Shown here: positions 11,197 through 23,646 of the stretch, piece after piece
Position numbering within the stretch: position 1 is the first letter of the stretch
Layout: each line of letters begins with the position of its first letter
Source: Terfezia claveryi
Lineage: Eukaryota; Ascomycota; Pezizomycetes; Pezizales; Pezizaceae
Assembly: GCA_015179025.1 (NCBI GenBank)
Contig: WHUX01000008.1
Span: 496,001 to 560,000 of the forward strand
Direction: 5' to 3'
Length of the DNA stretch: 64,000 nt
The notes under the pieces: generated by a model
What the model was told of the DNA's origin: nothing
What the model saw: only the letters and a program-made list of their open reading frames with translations
Database searches by the model: none
Translations under genes and position numbers: made by a program

Positions 11197-14100
11197 ACGT
11201 GCAGTCGACAGCACATTACACGTCCGCAACTAAGTGGATAGGTTTTAGATATGGATTTTTGGGTATATCTGGCGCATGGTTTTCATATTTTCCGGCGTAA
11301 GCATTTACGGTAATATCTGGGGGAGGTCTGTTATCTTTTTGCTTTCTTTATTTGCACATTTTACGATTGGATTATCCTCTACAATCCTTTACTCTGGAGT
11401 ACGCATTGGTTTTTTTTTTTCCCTGGCCATCGGTTGGGTGAAATTTCAAGAGAACAGGTCATATTTTCGAGTATATTTTATTTGTGGCTGTCTCGACTGT
11501 CCCATCAAAGTCCGAAATTCCGTGGCCCATGTACCTTGCATTTTCCGTATCACAGATACACTACACTTTTATCTGATATTTTTTGCCTATTAGGTTTGTG
11601 TTCTTTCTCAGGAATGAGCTCATGCCCTGTTGCATCATCATACTGGAATCTCTACCAATGATATCCTTTACCAACGCACACGAACCAATTATTATTTCGC
11701 AGGGGGGCTGAAGGCGGGATGTATCGTGGCAAAGCTGCATCCCACTCTATTATCATCCCTTCTGAGAACTGCCGAGGCTGATCGATGGCAGAGATTTGTA
11801 GCTAATTTATATCACAACGTATATAACCGCGAAAGTACGTATCCATACATATATGTCGATATATATTGTTGCTTAACTCCGCCATATGCCGCGATATCAT
11901 CATTTACTGCCCTCCTTGTTAATGATGCCCCTCTTCTGCAACAGTTCATCCCCTCAGCAATCGCCGGCACCACGTACAGATGAATTTTCTTCTCGGTGAG
12001 GTATAGACATGCTGTACCATCATAGTTAGGCATACCTGATCTTATGCATCCCCGTCTTGTAGAAATCCTTAGGAGGGGCCCTAACTAATTTCAAACAGCG
12101 TTCGTTACCTTGGTACCAACCTTCTCGGCATCGATGCTAAGTTCATCTCATCTGTTATATTGCGTTAGGTGCATGTCGGCATCTGCGTGCGCGCGCCCAC
12201 TGCGACCACTAATGTTAAGCTCGCAAAATAATGTGTGGCTAGAGACCTTCGAAGTTAAGTAAGTATCCAGCCCCTCGGCACTCTATGGTGCCCTTAAACA
12301 TTGTTTCGCCCCAAGCGTACATTGATGGAAGCAGATCTGGACATACCTACTATAACGGAGTCACAATAATGTGCATGCATTGCTCCGCCCCCATATGCGT
12401 CCCACTAGATCTAGAAGCGACTCGAGTAGTGAGGACGGATACGGAATATTGTGAGAGAAAGATCCATATTTGCCGTCGGCTCTGGCAGTTAGTAACTGAC
12501 TTGTCTGCCTTGCATCATGGCCGAGCAACATGTTGGAGACATGCATATTGCAGTGGAGGGGTGTATGTATTCGCCATTCCCAGCACCAGGTTCAGCTTGG
12601 ATATTGAGTCAAGTGAGTTGACATTTCTCGAATATTGTTAGCAGATTGTTGAGGGAAGAAAGGGCCCCCCTCCCCTCCCTTTCCCCCACTATCCTCACAC
12701 TCGTCCAACCAGAACTACATAATCCTTCCGCGATACCCCCGCGCCCCCACCCTAAAATGATGGGTTGATAAATAACAACAGTAGCACGTAATATGATATG
12801 AGACCTGCTTAGTTTCTCCGCAACCGGGACTGTGCGTCACCCCAAGCTATAATCACGTACGCCTGACGCATAACGCGGGTAAAAAAAATATTTCATGGGT
12901 ACAGTATACGTTCTTCCTATCTTATGTGGGCTCAGCTTAATTTTTGCTTTTGTGATCGCTCTCTGCAGACTACGTAGATATACAATGTTCCAGGGCCCCA
13001 CCAGGGTCCAAGGCTAATTATAATTACAATGTGATGCTATAGGACTATAGGATGGGAGCTCGGGAAGAGAACAATGGCTCACTGCTTTTTATTTTCAACC
13101 TTACAAAGGGATTCATCCAATCTGTCACTGACGTGGTTTTTTAGTAGTCAGTTCCTCGTCCAGAACGATCACGATTTGTAACCAGACTAGCATTGCCAAC
13201 CAGCGTACAGCATGTCCAATCCTCAATATTATATATCACTAAATTGGCTTACTGGAGCTGATAGATTTTCCTCGTGCATATGCCGGGTGAAGGGCTGGGG
13301 TTGGTTAATGAAGTTTACCAACAAGTGTTGATACATGATCTAGTGTATAGGTGAGGCAGCGCATGACCACCCTAGCTCTGGCGATTCTCCCTCGATACGT
13401 GGACCCCTTCGTCACCAAAAAAATTGATGTCATCTTCAAGGAATCCTAATAACATCATCTTATCATAATAATGAGCAATATCTAGTATAGTAATTTTTTA
13501 GGCCCCCTCTTGGTATTGTTAGAAAGAGCACTCAGAAAGAGCACTCGTACGAATGTGATATGTGCCGGCTCACCTCTGCCCTACAATACGCATATCAGCA
13601 GTCTTCCATTTTACCGTCCCCGCATTTAATGAAGATCAGACTAGGTTGCATATAGGTGCCGAGACCAAATAATAGTACTACTATATAATCACAACACCAA
13701 CGGCAGTAGAACAACGGGAAGTCATACTGTAGACCTGTCTCCCCCCCCTTCCCCCCCGGTCCTCCCAGATTCCCTACCCCACCCATTTGAGAATTATTTC
13801 CTGAACCTTTGAATTTCCCTAGTATTGATGAACCCACGCTCAGCCGTTACTACCGGTATTATATATATAGTATAAATATATTAAGGATCATCACCAAACG
13901 CCTCAATGCTCGATCGAGCAACAATACTAGCATGAGAATATTGCCGTTGAAACTTTTTGCACAGTCCCATGAGTATTATGGATCGTTGGAACAATTCGAG
14001 TCGCAATATAGAACTATAGCCATTGCACCCGGCCCTTGGGGCATATTTATTGGAGATCTGAAAGCAAAACATTGTGGACGTGGCATTTACCAACATTTTG

Positions 14101-17100
14101 TTGTAGCTAGTTGCTCTTGATACCCTCCTCTTTGGATGCCAATTGGGCATTCGAGTTTATCGTGCATAGAATTAATTTACACGTGCACGCAACAGTCATG
14201 TGCCTTGTGTAATGCAAAATTTCCGGACCCAATCCCAATGATGTGGGGTTATTAATGAGTGATCAGATTTATTACGCTACGATGACTTAGAAGGCAGAGC
14301 TTCCGCAGTCCTTTCATACAAAGGAAAAATACATATTGCAGCTAGCTGATCAACTGGTACAAACTTGCACAGGTTTGATATTGGTCAGGGTTTTTCTTCG
14401 GCAGTTGCAACTCAAAACGCGATTGTTGGTGCCTCCCAGTACCGTATCTCATCTTGTATCAGCCCCTTCAGGCGAAAAGCTCCGGGTTTAGATCTCCTTC
14501 AGGGCTCCTCTATAAATCGTTATGCGCTTTACTTCAGGACTGGAACTCTGCATCAGAATAGCAAGCTGTGATTGGCTCACGAGACTAAACCAGCGTCAAA
14601 TCACGCCATGCCGAATTAGGCCTCCCTGTATACCTATTCGGGCAGTCGCAGGGGACAATTTGGTCAGGTGAGAGGAAACGTTCATGGATTCTCAAATGCC
14701 ACAGTGCTAAAATTCTCTTCAACGCAAAACGGGTCTTCATGTTCTCATACCACTCAGTTGATCTCTGGTGGCATCTCCAATTGGATAGAAAACAGGTGAA
14801 CGTTGAGTGTTGTGACTTTTCGTGCGCTTTGGCTGTTCATAGGTTGTATACAGTAAGACATAGATGATTCTACGTCGGGTCAAAATAAAAGAAACCCATA
14901 AGGACATGTTATATCTCGGCCATTTAAAATCGTGTAGCCGCATTCCATGTACCCTTGTCCATGTACCCTTGTCACGCTGATTAGAGGGAGAAATTCTTGT
15001 AATTGACATAGCGGTATATGCTATTTTACTAGTACTTTGGCTTCGGTGCTCGTAGCGGTTCCCTATTTGCATTTAGGCTACTCTACAGCTGTCACTTGTT
15101 CAACTGCCGTGACGAGTATGCAATAAATAAGCATATTACTGAGTTAGGCAAGCTCACAGGGGAATGAAGTTGGTACAGGAAGCAATGCGGGGATGATCGA
15201 TCATGCTGCACGTTGCCGCTTGTCAGTTCACGTCGAGACGATCGGGAACCCTCCATTTCGGTAGTGCAACCAGAGTTCCATAGAAAAGTGCCGTATTTAA
15301 GTTAAACGCCACGGATTACAGCTAACTGTAACATTGCAGGGAAAGGATCTATCCAGAAGTATTCTTCCAAGCGAGGGATCTAATACAGCTAGGTGACAAA
15401 AAGTTTCGTACCCTGCATAAAGATGTATGTCTTACTCCTAGCCACACAAAATTCTCCAATATGCAGCGTTTAGGCCCTCTTATGCACCGGGAAAGTACGC
15501 CACCTAGCTATATGAACCAGTAGCAGTTCTCCTATCCCCCATTGCCCTTCATGTATTCGACTTTTGTAATAGTTGCAGTTAGGGCCACAGTGTTGATATA
15601 GCACGCGGTTATCGCAACTCTAAAATAAACAAATCAGCCCTGCTTGTTGAAGTGTGATATTGCCAAATAACGGATCCAGGAGAACACTAGGATGGAAGCA
15701 AAAATAGACCCCACAGCTTCAGGCCCAGTTGTATGTACTCCGCATTTCTTGAGCAGCTGTAATATACGGGAAGTAACCAGGAGCCGAATATGATAATCGC
15801 ACTCCAGTGCAAAAATTTGTTTGGGTGACCTCCAGATTCCTACGCAGGAACGTAATTCAGAATGTAGGGGGTATAATCAAGGGATGGGTATCAAAGTTCC
15901 GATATTCCCGGCACAGTTGTCATAGTCACACAGTAGCCATACCTCCTCGCTTCGAGGGTTCCGTATTTAGCGTCGGCAGTTCTAGAAAACAATGGGAGTT
16001 GGTTCTGCGTCCGTACCCCGCCAGAGGCCAGGGATCTCCTGGCCAGTTTTAGGTATAATTGTCAAAACACGCTCCCACTACATACCTACTATAGAGGATC
16101 AGTGAACTTTCCACGTGAAGGTGGAGCCTTGTTTGGAACCGGGACTTTGCAATTTGGGACCTGTTAGTTAAAGGGGTTGGAGATGTAGGTAGAAGTAGTT
16201 CTCGCGTACGGCAGAAGCCGTCTTCATAGGAGACTGTGCTAGTTAGTGCCGGTGGTGCGAAAGTAATGGTCAGCTACATTTAGTTGTACAGTATGTCACC
16301 AATTTGCGAACGATATGGAATCCTAAAAGCTATCACTCACTTTTAGGCTGCCGTAGCCACTATACAGGATTCATTTAGATCACTCTCTGAAATTCTTTTA
16401 GTTACTCATAGTGCCGCGCCGACCTGCCACTCTTTTGATGAAGGACCCAGGAATATCTGATTTACATTCTGTACAAATATCATGTACTTACAATTTGTGA
16501 TATACTGATGCATCTTAAGCTTACCCGAGGGGGTGTGAAGAATTGAATTGAGCCTAGCAGAAACTACACAGCTGGTTTGTTCAGGTTGAATGCATGAGAC
16601 TCGTCACGCGCTGATGTTGGAACAAAGACATTGATGAACCCACAATGACTCGTCATTGTGGAGGGTAACCATATCACCTCTTTCCGATTCTCACATCATG
16701 ATATTATATCATGATCGCAGTCCTTACTCCGAACCAACAATTCATGCATTGTAAGCGAAGTACATTTAATTTAACATGCTTAATATAGCTCGGCATGTAG
16801 TTTCGGATATACATGTGTATATATGATGCTGTCTGTGACATTTATGATTTGACACAGTGATCATAAGCTTAAGCCTGATGAATTGACTAGGTACACGAGG
16901 CAATATAAGGCTTTTAGGAGTTTAATTTATTGATGCCAGGATACCCCTCTCTACTGTACATGAAGTAGCGAGGCATAATTGGTCGGTACTAGGACCAACC
17001 AGCGTATCTTGGTTATCAAGTAAATCAACCACGTCATACAAGAGTTCTGAAATGCTACCTATATAGTAAACATAAAGTACTTGATAAAGTATACTAGCAA

Positions 17101-17294
17101 TTCGAGATAATGCGCCCTCACGCCAACACCAGTAGTAGCAAAATGGGAGGAAGAGGTATCGCATAACATGAATTCATTAATTGGACCAGACATACCCTCT
17201 CCACGTGTGACATCTGCTAGATAATGCAGGGTCTCTGCTGTAAATTCCAGCACTTGTAAGTTGCGACGATCCATACGCTTCAATTAGTGTACCC
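11197..17294. other. 6.1-kb gene-free tract
   Basis: No frame above about 120 aa and none with family motifs on either strand. Small features: a poly-T/C stretch near 11409-11421; C-rich patches near 12660-12750 and 13740-13760; a hairpin at 16636-16657 (CCACAATGAC arms); and an imperfect TCATGATAT palindrome near 16694-16712. No transposon ends, tRNA or rRNA were recognised. Confidence 0.45.
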
Positions 17295-19274
17295 CTATTC
17301 ACCCCCCCAATAGGTTTGTCGGATTTCCCACAATAGCCCTAGATCCTCACCATTCCTCCATACCTTGAATACCTTGAAGGAATTGCCATTAGGAATATGA
17401 TCTGGAGTATCAGGGTGCGTTCTTAGAATTGCGTTCTCCAATGTCTGTGGTGACACTATTCCCGCAACCACAATATTCTCCCTGTTCACATGAGGAAATT
17501 TGTGTTGGCCTGGGGGGATCTGAAATACTAGTGAATATCTTCCATTTTCATTGGTGACCTCGGCGACCTATTGTTTGACACCACACAATTTGTCAATATT
17601 CATATTGCTTAGACGCAGCATACGCAGGTGATGAGTTACATACTGTCACTTCCTTCTCTAACGTTCCTACTTTGTCGAAGGTCCTCTTATAGGCCCAAGT
17701 ATCCCCCGCCTTCAATAGGCCTTTCTGGATTAATTCGGGCAGCTTGATATTCGCTGCCGCTCCAGCAATCATGCCAAACTGTTGTCTCTGGCCCCAGAAT
17801 AGCTCATACTGCCCATCTTTATACTTATCTGCTGCTCCCTCGAGCCTGGCTGTTCGAGCGTTGGCTGCTTCCGTGATGTAAGAAGGCTCGTATCGACCTT
17901 GGATTAGATCATCCTGAAACTCCACAAGGGAGTCTTTGAGGACTTGGTTGGATTCGAAAAAATCCGGGGCAAGAATTGCATCACCATTGGGATCACCATC
18001 GCCATTACTGGAATCAGCTGGAACATACACCTTATCAATGATAGGAAGAAGAGCAAGACATTCCTTTTGTTCTTCAGCCGAAAGGAGATCCCAAGTCGTA
18101 GAGTTGAGGACATCCTGTACATGTTAGCTTGTAGCAACAAGTTTGAAGCACGATTGTTACGTACTGAGAGATCCGCCACCTTCGCAAGTCGACTCTTCTT
18201 GCTGGTCAATAGGACCTCTTTGTCCCATATGCCCTTGCGCCCCTTTCTAGCCTTGGGGGCAAGTTGCTCAATTGCTTCCCGCTTCCCGCTGACCCCTGCC
18301 TTGCCCCTCTTATTACTCCTGCTCGCTGAAGCTCTAGGAGGTGAACTGGCTCTGGCTGATACAGGAGCAGGCTCGTCACCTTCCTCCTCATCGGAAAGCT
18401 CTTTGTAAGTTATTTGGGCACGCCTTCGAGATGAAGTCACCGGAGATTCTGGCACTGCTATATCCGACTTTGCAGGGGATGCTTTAATTGCTCTCCCTTT
18501 CCCATTCACAGCCCCTTTTGTTGGTGTGTCTTGACCACCGTTCAAGCCGTTTGCCTTGCCTTCTTTGGTAGACCTTCTAGGTCGCTTTGGAGAGAGCTCA
18601 GCAGACAGCGTCTCGGACCCATTTTCACCTCCAGAGCCTGTATGAATATCTTTTCTCTTATTCGGTTGGATTGGCAGTTCAACTCCAGACAAAAACCTAC
18701 CAGTTTCTGGTTCGTTTGGTGGGGGCTTTGTCTGGCTTTGATCATCCACAGAACCTAGGTTTGCACTTCTATTTCCATATTGTGTAACCCATTTTTCATC
18801 AGCTGCCTCTGTCGTCTCTGAAACATCCTGTTGCCCTCCAGTTCGGTGAGGATCTGTTTTCTTGTCTTTATTTTCATTGCATAGTTCTGTGATAGTATCC
18901 TGAGCTTCATACCCCTCGACTTCCTGTGATGTCACTCTAACCTTCCTCCTTTTCTTGCTAATGCTTTCGTCCTGGGTCTGGCCTTCCGCACCAGTCCTGT
19001 CCACCTCATGTACCTCCTTCTTCTGATCTTGACTGCCCTGAATTCCTGAGCTCAAGTCCACCAACCCAGCACCTCCGCTATTACCAATCTCCCCTGATAT
19101 CGGGCTCTTATCAGCTTCTACTCCAGCCTCAGATAGTCCATTTCCTCCTTCTGAGAAACCTAGCGCTGTCCGACGTGCCTTTCGTGTTTTGCGCAGCTTT
19201 GGAGTCTCGGCCTCGATATAGTTATTCTCAAGAACTTTTGCCGTGGCAGTTCTTGTCCGCTTACGAAGCTCCAT
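17295..19274 (-). CDS. ASX homology (ASXH/DEUBAD) domain protein
   Basis: Three exons: 19274-18165, 18114-17644, 17567-17295; introns of 50 nt (GTACGT...TACAG) and 76 nt (GTATGT...ATAG). The frame closes at 617 aa. Residues 1-350 are low-complexity, Lys/Arg/Ser/Glu/Pro-rich and probably disordered, with several KRPRR/KKRRK-type basic clusters suggesting nuclear import. From about residue 350 the ASXH domain begins: KSRLAKVADLS, then DVLNSTTWDLLSAEEQ across the junction, LALLPIIDK, DDLIQGRYEPSYI and ELFWGQRQ. The C-terminal exon has SPQTLENAIL and NGNSFKVFKVWRN. Family knowledge: animal ASXL proteins use this domain to activate a BAP1-type histone H2A deubiquitinase; the partner in fungi is unknown here. 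Its start faces SEC22 across about 460 bp. Confidence 0.85.
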
Positions 19275-19735
19275 GATGTGTATATATTCGGAGATGATGC
19301 ACGGAAATCGACCGTGTGATATCGTATCAGAGAAATGGACGTATGCAAATAGTGGAATTATTCCGAGTGATCCGATCCAACTACTTCCTGACTAGATCAG
19401 GAGAGCTATCAATGAATATGGTATGGGTTGATGTTTAAAAGCCAGAAAGGTGATAGATAAAGAGTTCGCTTAGTCATCATCAAACCTCCAATTTGTCCTC
19501 TTCAATGTTAGCGTGAATGTTAGGTAACTATCCAGGAACACCTTACATCCCCAGCAGCTTATTGATGAAATACTGGTTTCCCAGGCTCCGAACATCTACA
19601 AAGTTTCTGCAAATTGCTTGTGCTCTAGCATTATCAAAAACGCTTACGGGAACAACGGGATATATAACGTAGCTCAGGAACCAAAATACGGCAGCTCCTC
19701 CAACCAGACCGAGCTCCTCCACGTAACCCCGAACA
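19275..19735. promoter_or_regulatory. Bidirectional promoter interval between ASXH gene and SEC22
   Basis: The two coding starts are head-to-head and 461 bp apart, with no other gene between them, so both promoters must lie here unless they overlap transcribed regions. No TATA box or other defined element could be assigned confidently. Confidence 0.5.
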
Positions 19736-20623
19736 ATGGTTCGCTCGACACAAATAGTCCGGCTAGATGGTATAGCTTCGCATGCTTAGGATTCCAATGC
19801 CCTCTCTATAACCAAAAGCTAGCAGCTAACGTACAATTCATAACCAGGCGTTCCTCTATGTGCTTCCGTGGATGATACCCAGGCCGAGACTGAGCTTGCA
19901 GAAGTCAAACGACAGGCAAAGCTCATTATCCGGCAGCTGAATCAAAACTCAGAACCTAGAGCGAGTATCGAATCTGGACCAGTCACAATACAGTGAGAAC
20001 CAAACCACAAACCTCTACAGCCGATCAATTATCATCAACCGACACCATGTACTGACGAGCTTCAATAGTTACCTCATCGACCAACACATCGTCTACCTAA
20101 CTATAACCGACAAGTCTTACCCCCGGAAACTCGCATTCACCTACCTGACGGACATTGCTACCGAATTTAACTCCACCCATCCTAGCTCCGAGCTCCTTTC
20201 CCCAGGTCTTCGCCCATATGCATACATGTCCTTCGACACCTTCATTCAGCGTACGAAGAAGACCTACCAAGATACCCGGGCAACATCAAATTTAGATAAA
20301 CTTAATGATGAGCTCAAAGACGTAACGAAAGTTATGACGAAGAACATTGAGGACCTGCTGTATCGTGGTGATAGTTTAGAGCGGATGGGGAGTATGAGCT
20401 CAATGTTGCGAGATGAGAGTAAAAAGTATAGACAAGCTGCTGTGAGGATCAATTGGGAATATATGTGGAGACAGGTACGCAGAAGCTGCCCTCATATGCG
20501 CAGGAGGGATTTGTGCTGCAGCACTGGGCCCAGATGCTAACAAGCCTCGTTTATATCTAGTATGGTCCAATAGGATGTGTCGGACTTGTCATAATATTTT
20601 TCCTCTGGTGGAGATTCTTTTAA
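19736..20623 (+). CDS. SEC22: R-SNARE Sec22 (ER-Golgi vesicle traffic)
   Basis: Four exons: 19736-19769, 19848-19992, 20069-20474, 20561-20623; introns of 78, 76 and 86 nt. The frame closes at 215 aa. The first coding exon is only 34 nt (MVRSTQIVRLD), completed to LDGVPLCASVDD after splicing. Seen: an N-terminal longin domain (about 1-120) with SIESGPVTIHYLI across exons 2/3; a v-SNARE motif around residues 130-190 (NLDKLNDELKDVTKVMTKNI, then SLERM and MSSMLRDESKKYR); and a tail anchor GLVIIFFLWWRFF encoded by the last exon. The zero-layer Arg expected of an R-SNARE falls in the YRGDSLE stretch. Family knowledge: Sec22 functions on ER-derived and retrograde Golgi vesicles. Convergent with ELP5. 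Confidence 0.95.
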
Positions 20624-20953
20624 ATTCCACTACTTCCGTTGTGTGAGAATCCGTGTACCATGTTTTACGTTACGGCACAGTGAGACAGCTTAATGATAAT
20701 AATATCTTACTGAGGGGCCGTTCGATGTTATGCGTTCATTACCATTTGGATGGTGTACTTACCTAATCCCGAAGCACTATCTTGTACGGTAGTGCTTACC
20801 TATAGATCGTTATCAAAGATATACTCAGGTTTCAAGGTGGGATGAAATAAACATAGAAATATAAAATATATGATATAAGCACAAGTACCTGCATACGTAC
20901 TGCGCTATGGTCCAGTCGAGTACGGTAGCGTCGTATAGCTCGAGAGTAGCAAT
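20624..20953. other. Convergent 3' intergenic interval (SEC22 / ELP5)
   Basis: A 330-bp tail-to-tail spacer expected to hold both 3' UTRs and polyadenylation signals. Moderately AT-rich; no gene or repeat seen. Confidence 0.5.
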
Positions 20954-22205
20954 TCAAAGCTCGTCCTCCTCCTCATCCCAATCATCCGCCTCTCTCTCAG
21001 GCATATATAGGATCCTTCCTCCCCCTCCACTAACTCCCATCTCGTCTTGTGCATCAAAATATGGCAAAACAACTTCATCCCTTGCCTTCTTTTGCTTCTC
21101 TGTCAACCCTAGATCAAACGTCGTTTGCGGTATCTCTTCTTCCCTGTCTTCCACTCCTACTCCATATTCTACCTGCTCAGATAACTTCCACTCTGGGTGA
21201 TCTTCCAGTAGAATCGACTTTTCCAGCGCCCCTGCTGGCGCTCCAACCTTCTCAAATAACGCTGGCCCTGGCTTCGCCGTAACTTTGCCTTTGTCCGGCC
21301 CTAGTGGGAGGTAGAACCATTCCTGTACCCCCCTCCCCGATTTTCGCCTATGTTCGAATTCAAGTACAATCCCATTTTGGGCGTTAGATCCTATTCCGAC
21401 TATCACTCCCTCAATTCCACCACCCCGGCCACCGGGGTGTTCCTCTAGTAGACCCCATCGAGGGGGAAGAAGAGATTTATCCCGGTGGCGTTTCTGTAGG
21501 AGTACGTAGATGATGGAGTGGACGGTAATGAGAGTGGTACAGAGGTATCGGAGGAGGGTGAGTGGGTGTGGTGCGGTGTCGGGGTACTGAGACTGCGGAG
21601 GTAGTGTGACGGGGATATCAAGATGGTAGGTTGCAAGGAGGGTGCTATGGGGTGTGATGAGGGAAGAGAGGAAGCTAGAGATATGTGAAGGGTGGAAGGA
21701 GCAGAGAGTATGCAGGGAGTCGATTATAATTAGACTCTCTGGAGTAGCCGTTAGAAAAAACCCTGTACAAACAGATATGGCCTTCCCCATAAGAGGAGGG
21801 AATGTGTAGGGTGCTAACTTCCTCCAATTCCCGTAACAGCTGTATTGATCTCCCGCTGTAACTCTGCGATACTCTTCCACCTTGCCTTGACGAAGACATG
21901 CTTCAGAGTTTGCCCATCTTTCGTCACCGGAAATGGCCCCCGTAAACTCTCAAACCCCACGAACACCACTGTGCATTTTGCCAACTAGAGCTTCCGTCAG
22001 CTCTATTGGATAAACCTGTGGACATGATGTGACATACGTTGGCCCTCCTGATAAACTCTCCCACAAGTGGCTTTGATGACTGTGACGTTGAGTCGAGGAG
22101 AAGGGTGAATGGTGATGCGCCGGTATCGCGTAAGTTGAGAAGACGGGAGAGAAGGAGGAGATGATGGGTGCGACGGTGGGAGAGGGGTTGCTTTTGTTGT
22201 GGCAT
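20954..22205 (-). CDS. ELP5: Elongator complex protein 5
   Basis: Three exons: 22205-22038, 21984-21819, 21738-20954; introns of 53 nt (GTATGT...CTCTAG) and 80 nt (GTTAGC...TTCTAACGGCTACTCCAG). The frame closes at 372 aa. Seen: HRRTHHLLLLSRLLNLRD near the N-terminus, FTLLLDSTSQSSKPLVGEFIRRAN, then LAKCTVVFVGFESL after intron 1. Splicing intron 2 gives GKSLIIIDSLHTL, the RecA-like Walker-B-type strand. The acidic tail DDWDEEEDEL is typical of the family. Family knowledge: Elp4-Elp5-Elp6 form the hexameric RecA-like ring of Elongator, required for wobble-uridine (mcm5/ncm5) modification of tRNAs. Coding-strand composition switches from pyrimidine-rich to purine-rich about halfway. The second donor is non-consensus (GTTAGC), but it is the only choice found that keeps frame and motif. 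Confidence 0.9.
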
Positions 22206-22559
22206 TTTGGGATGGAGTGGGGTAGTGGTTGAGGTTACTCGAGTTAAGGTTTGTTTAAAGTTAAAGTACGATGGCGCCTTTTTTACTTCTAAGATATAGG
22301 AGTTACCCTGAACTAGAACTGAAATTGACCTACTACTATTATCATATCACATCACTCATTTTGCAACCATCAGTAAGTATTAACACAAGGCCTTTTTTCA
22401 CACCAAAAACACTTCTACTTTGAAAATTGGCAACACCATGAATTAATATAATTATGGTCTCAAATAGCCGCGGGGGGCCTACAGCCAAGACAGGTGAGGT
22501 GCCTCCAAACCGGTGCCTATCTAGGTATAAAGGCCTTATAAACCCATAGAGACAACCCT
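22206..22559. other. 5' flank of ELP5
   Basis: A 354-bp interval, AT-rich near 22300-22450, upstream of ELP5 and before the LINE-like remnant. No coding signal recognised. Confidence 0.45.
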
Positions 22560-23140
22560 ATGCTGACCCTGTTGACGGGCTACTGGGCAGCCCGACAATC
22601 AGTTCTCAACCTAGCCAGAGGGCCCCCACCAAGGCTGGATATCGAAAGCCGAATCAAAGACCTGCTAATTGTAAGATGGGTTCTAGACACCTCCTTTGCC
22701 TGGGTACGTGACACGAGAAAGCCGACACGAGAGCCAGCCTCGAGCCCGTTCTAGGACAGATAGTCAAACTGCCACCGCAGGAGGCTTAAATGATGTTGTC
22801 GAAAGCCAGGAGAGCCGCTCAATGCACAGTCCAGAGCTATGGCTTACCTGGGATCGCCATGCTCTCGCCACATAGACTCGTACCGACAGAGGGCCCTTCA
22901 CCACTAGCCCAAGAACGTAGCCAAGGCCGCACCTTCTGCTTGCCCCCATTGCGACAAGCCCAGAGATGATGGAGTCCACATCGTCTTCCACTTCCATAGA
23001 CATTAGATGTAGGGACATAGCCAATTCCCAATGGCCACTGACTGATGCAACCTCGACCGGCCATTGTAGACGAAGAGGCCTGGGACGTAGTCGAAGCGTT
23101 TGGTTTTCCTATCTATATTCAGTATTGAGATAGCAGTCTT
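22560..23140 (+). mobile_element. Degenerate non-LTR (LINE) retrotransposon fragment: RNase H and C-terminal zinc-knuckle region
   Basis: Frame 22560-22754 reads like the RNase H segment of fungal LINE polyproteins: AARQSVLNLARGPPPRLDI, ESRIKDLL and SFAWVRDTR, where the family usually has WVRGHxGIxGN. The same frame, after several stops (e.g. 22752, 22905), resumes as HIDSYRQRALHH, then AAPSACPHCDKPRDDGVHIVFHFHRH, matching the CxxC...H...C/H knuckle at the end of such polyproteins (about 22920-23000). A further piece near 23070-23100 (DEEAWDVVEAFGF) looks like the extreme C-terminus in another frame. No 5' portion, no reverse transcriptase and no poly-A tail were found, so this is a dead 3' fragment. 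Identification is by motif order only. Confidence 0.5.
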
Positions 23141-23646
23141 CGAGTTTTTGAAAACTAAAAACTGAATTATTTGGACGAGTCTCACTCTGGTAAAGGACTT
23201 ACTTACCAAGCAACACCATCACTAAACCTAAAGTCCGACAAATTACCCCCTCTTCTGGTCAATAAGCTCTAGGTCTAGAATTATCCTAGATCCAGCGATA
23301 ACACCTCAGTGGCAGAGTGAGGCCACAAGGATTTCTGTCATAAATCTATGGGTGAGGTCATGAATTAATTCTGCTAGTGATGGTGGATTTAAAGGATGAA
23401 CGCGAAATCAATTCATATCTGGCACTATATTTGATTCAAGTTGTGGTTACATTTGCGGGAATTTTTGGGAATGCGATACCAGTACTCTGTTGTGCCTCAG
23501 GTACTTTATAAATCACCAGGGTAATTGAACTATCGATTGGATTCACACTATGTACTGGTTCACGCTTCCAACACGACTAACAGACCAAAAGCGGATATCA
23601 AGGCAAAATATACATGTTAGGGTGAATGCCCCACGGAACCAGAAGC
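23141..23646. other. Intergenic, no gene recognised
   Basis: About 500 bp between the LINE remnant and the 3' end of the MMTAG2-like gene. It presumably includes the 3' UTR of the latter; no motifs seen. Confidence 0.45.

Noticed and set aside
13141..13190. Possible third TA-flanked GTC...CCAGAC element
   Set aside because: The left side (GTCAGTTCCTC) does not match the right terminus well enough to call an inverted pair.
13809..14120. 103-codon frame and its antisense partner
   Set aside because: No motif, AT-rich start region, no splice-linked extension.
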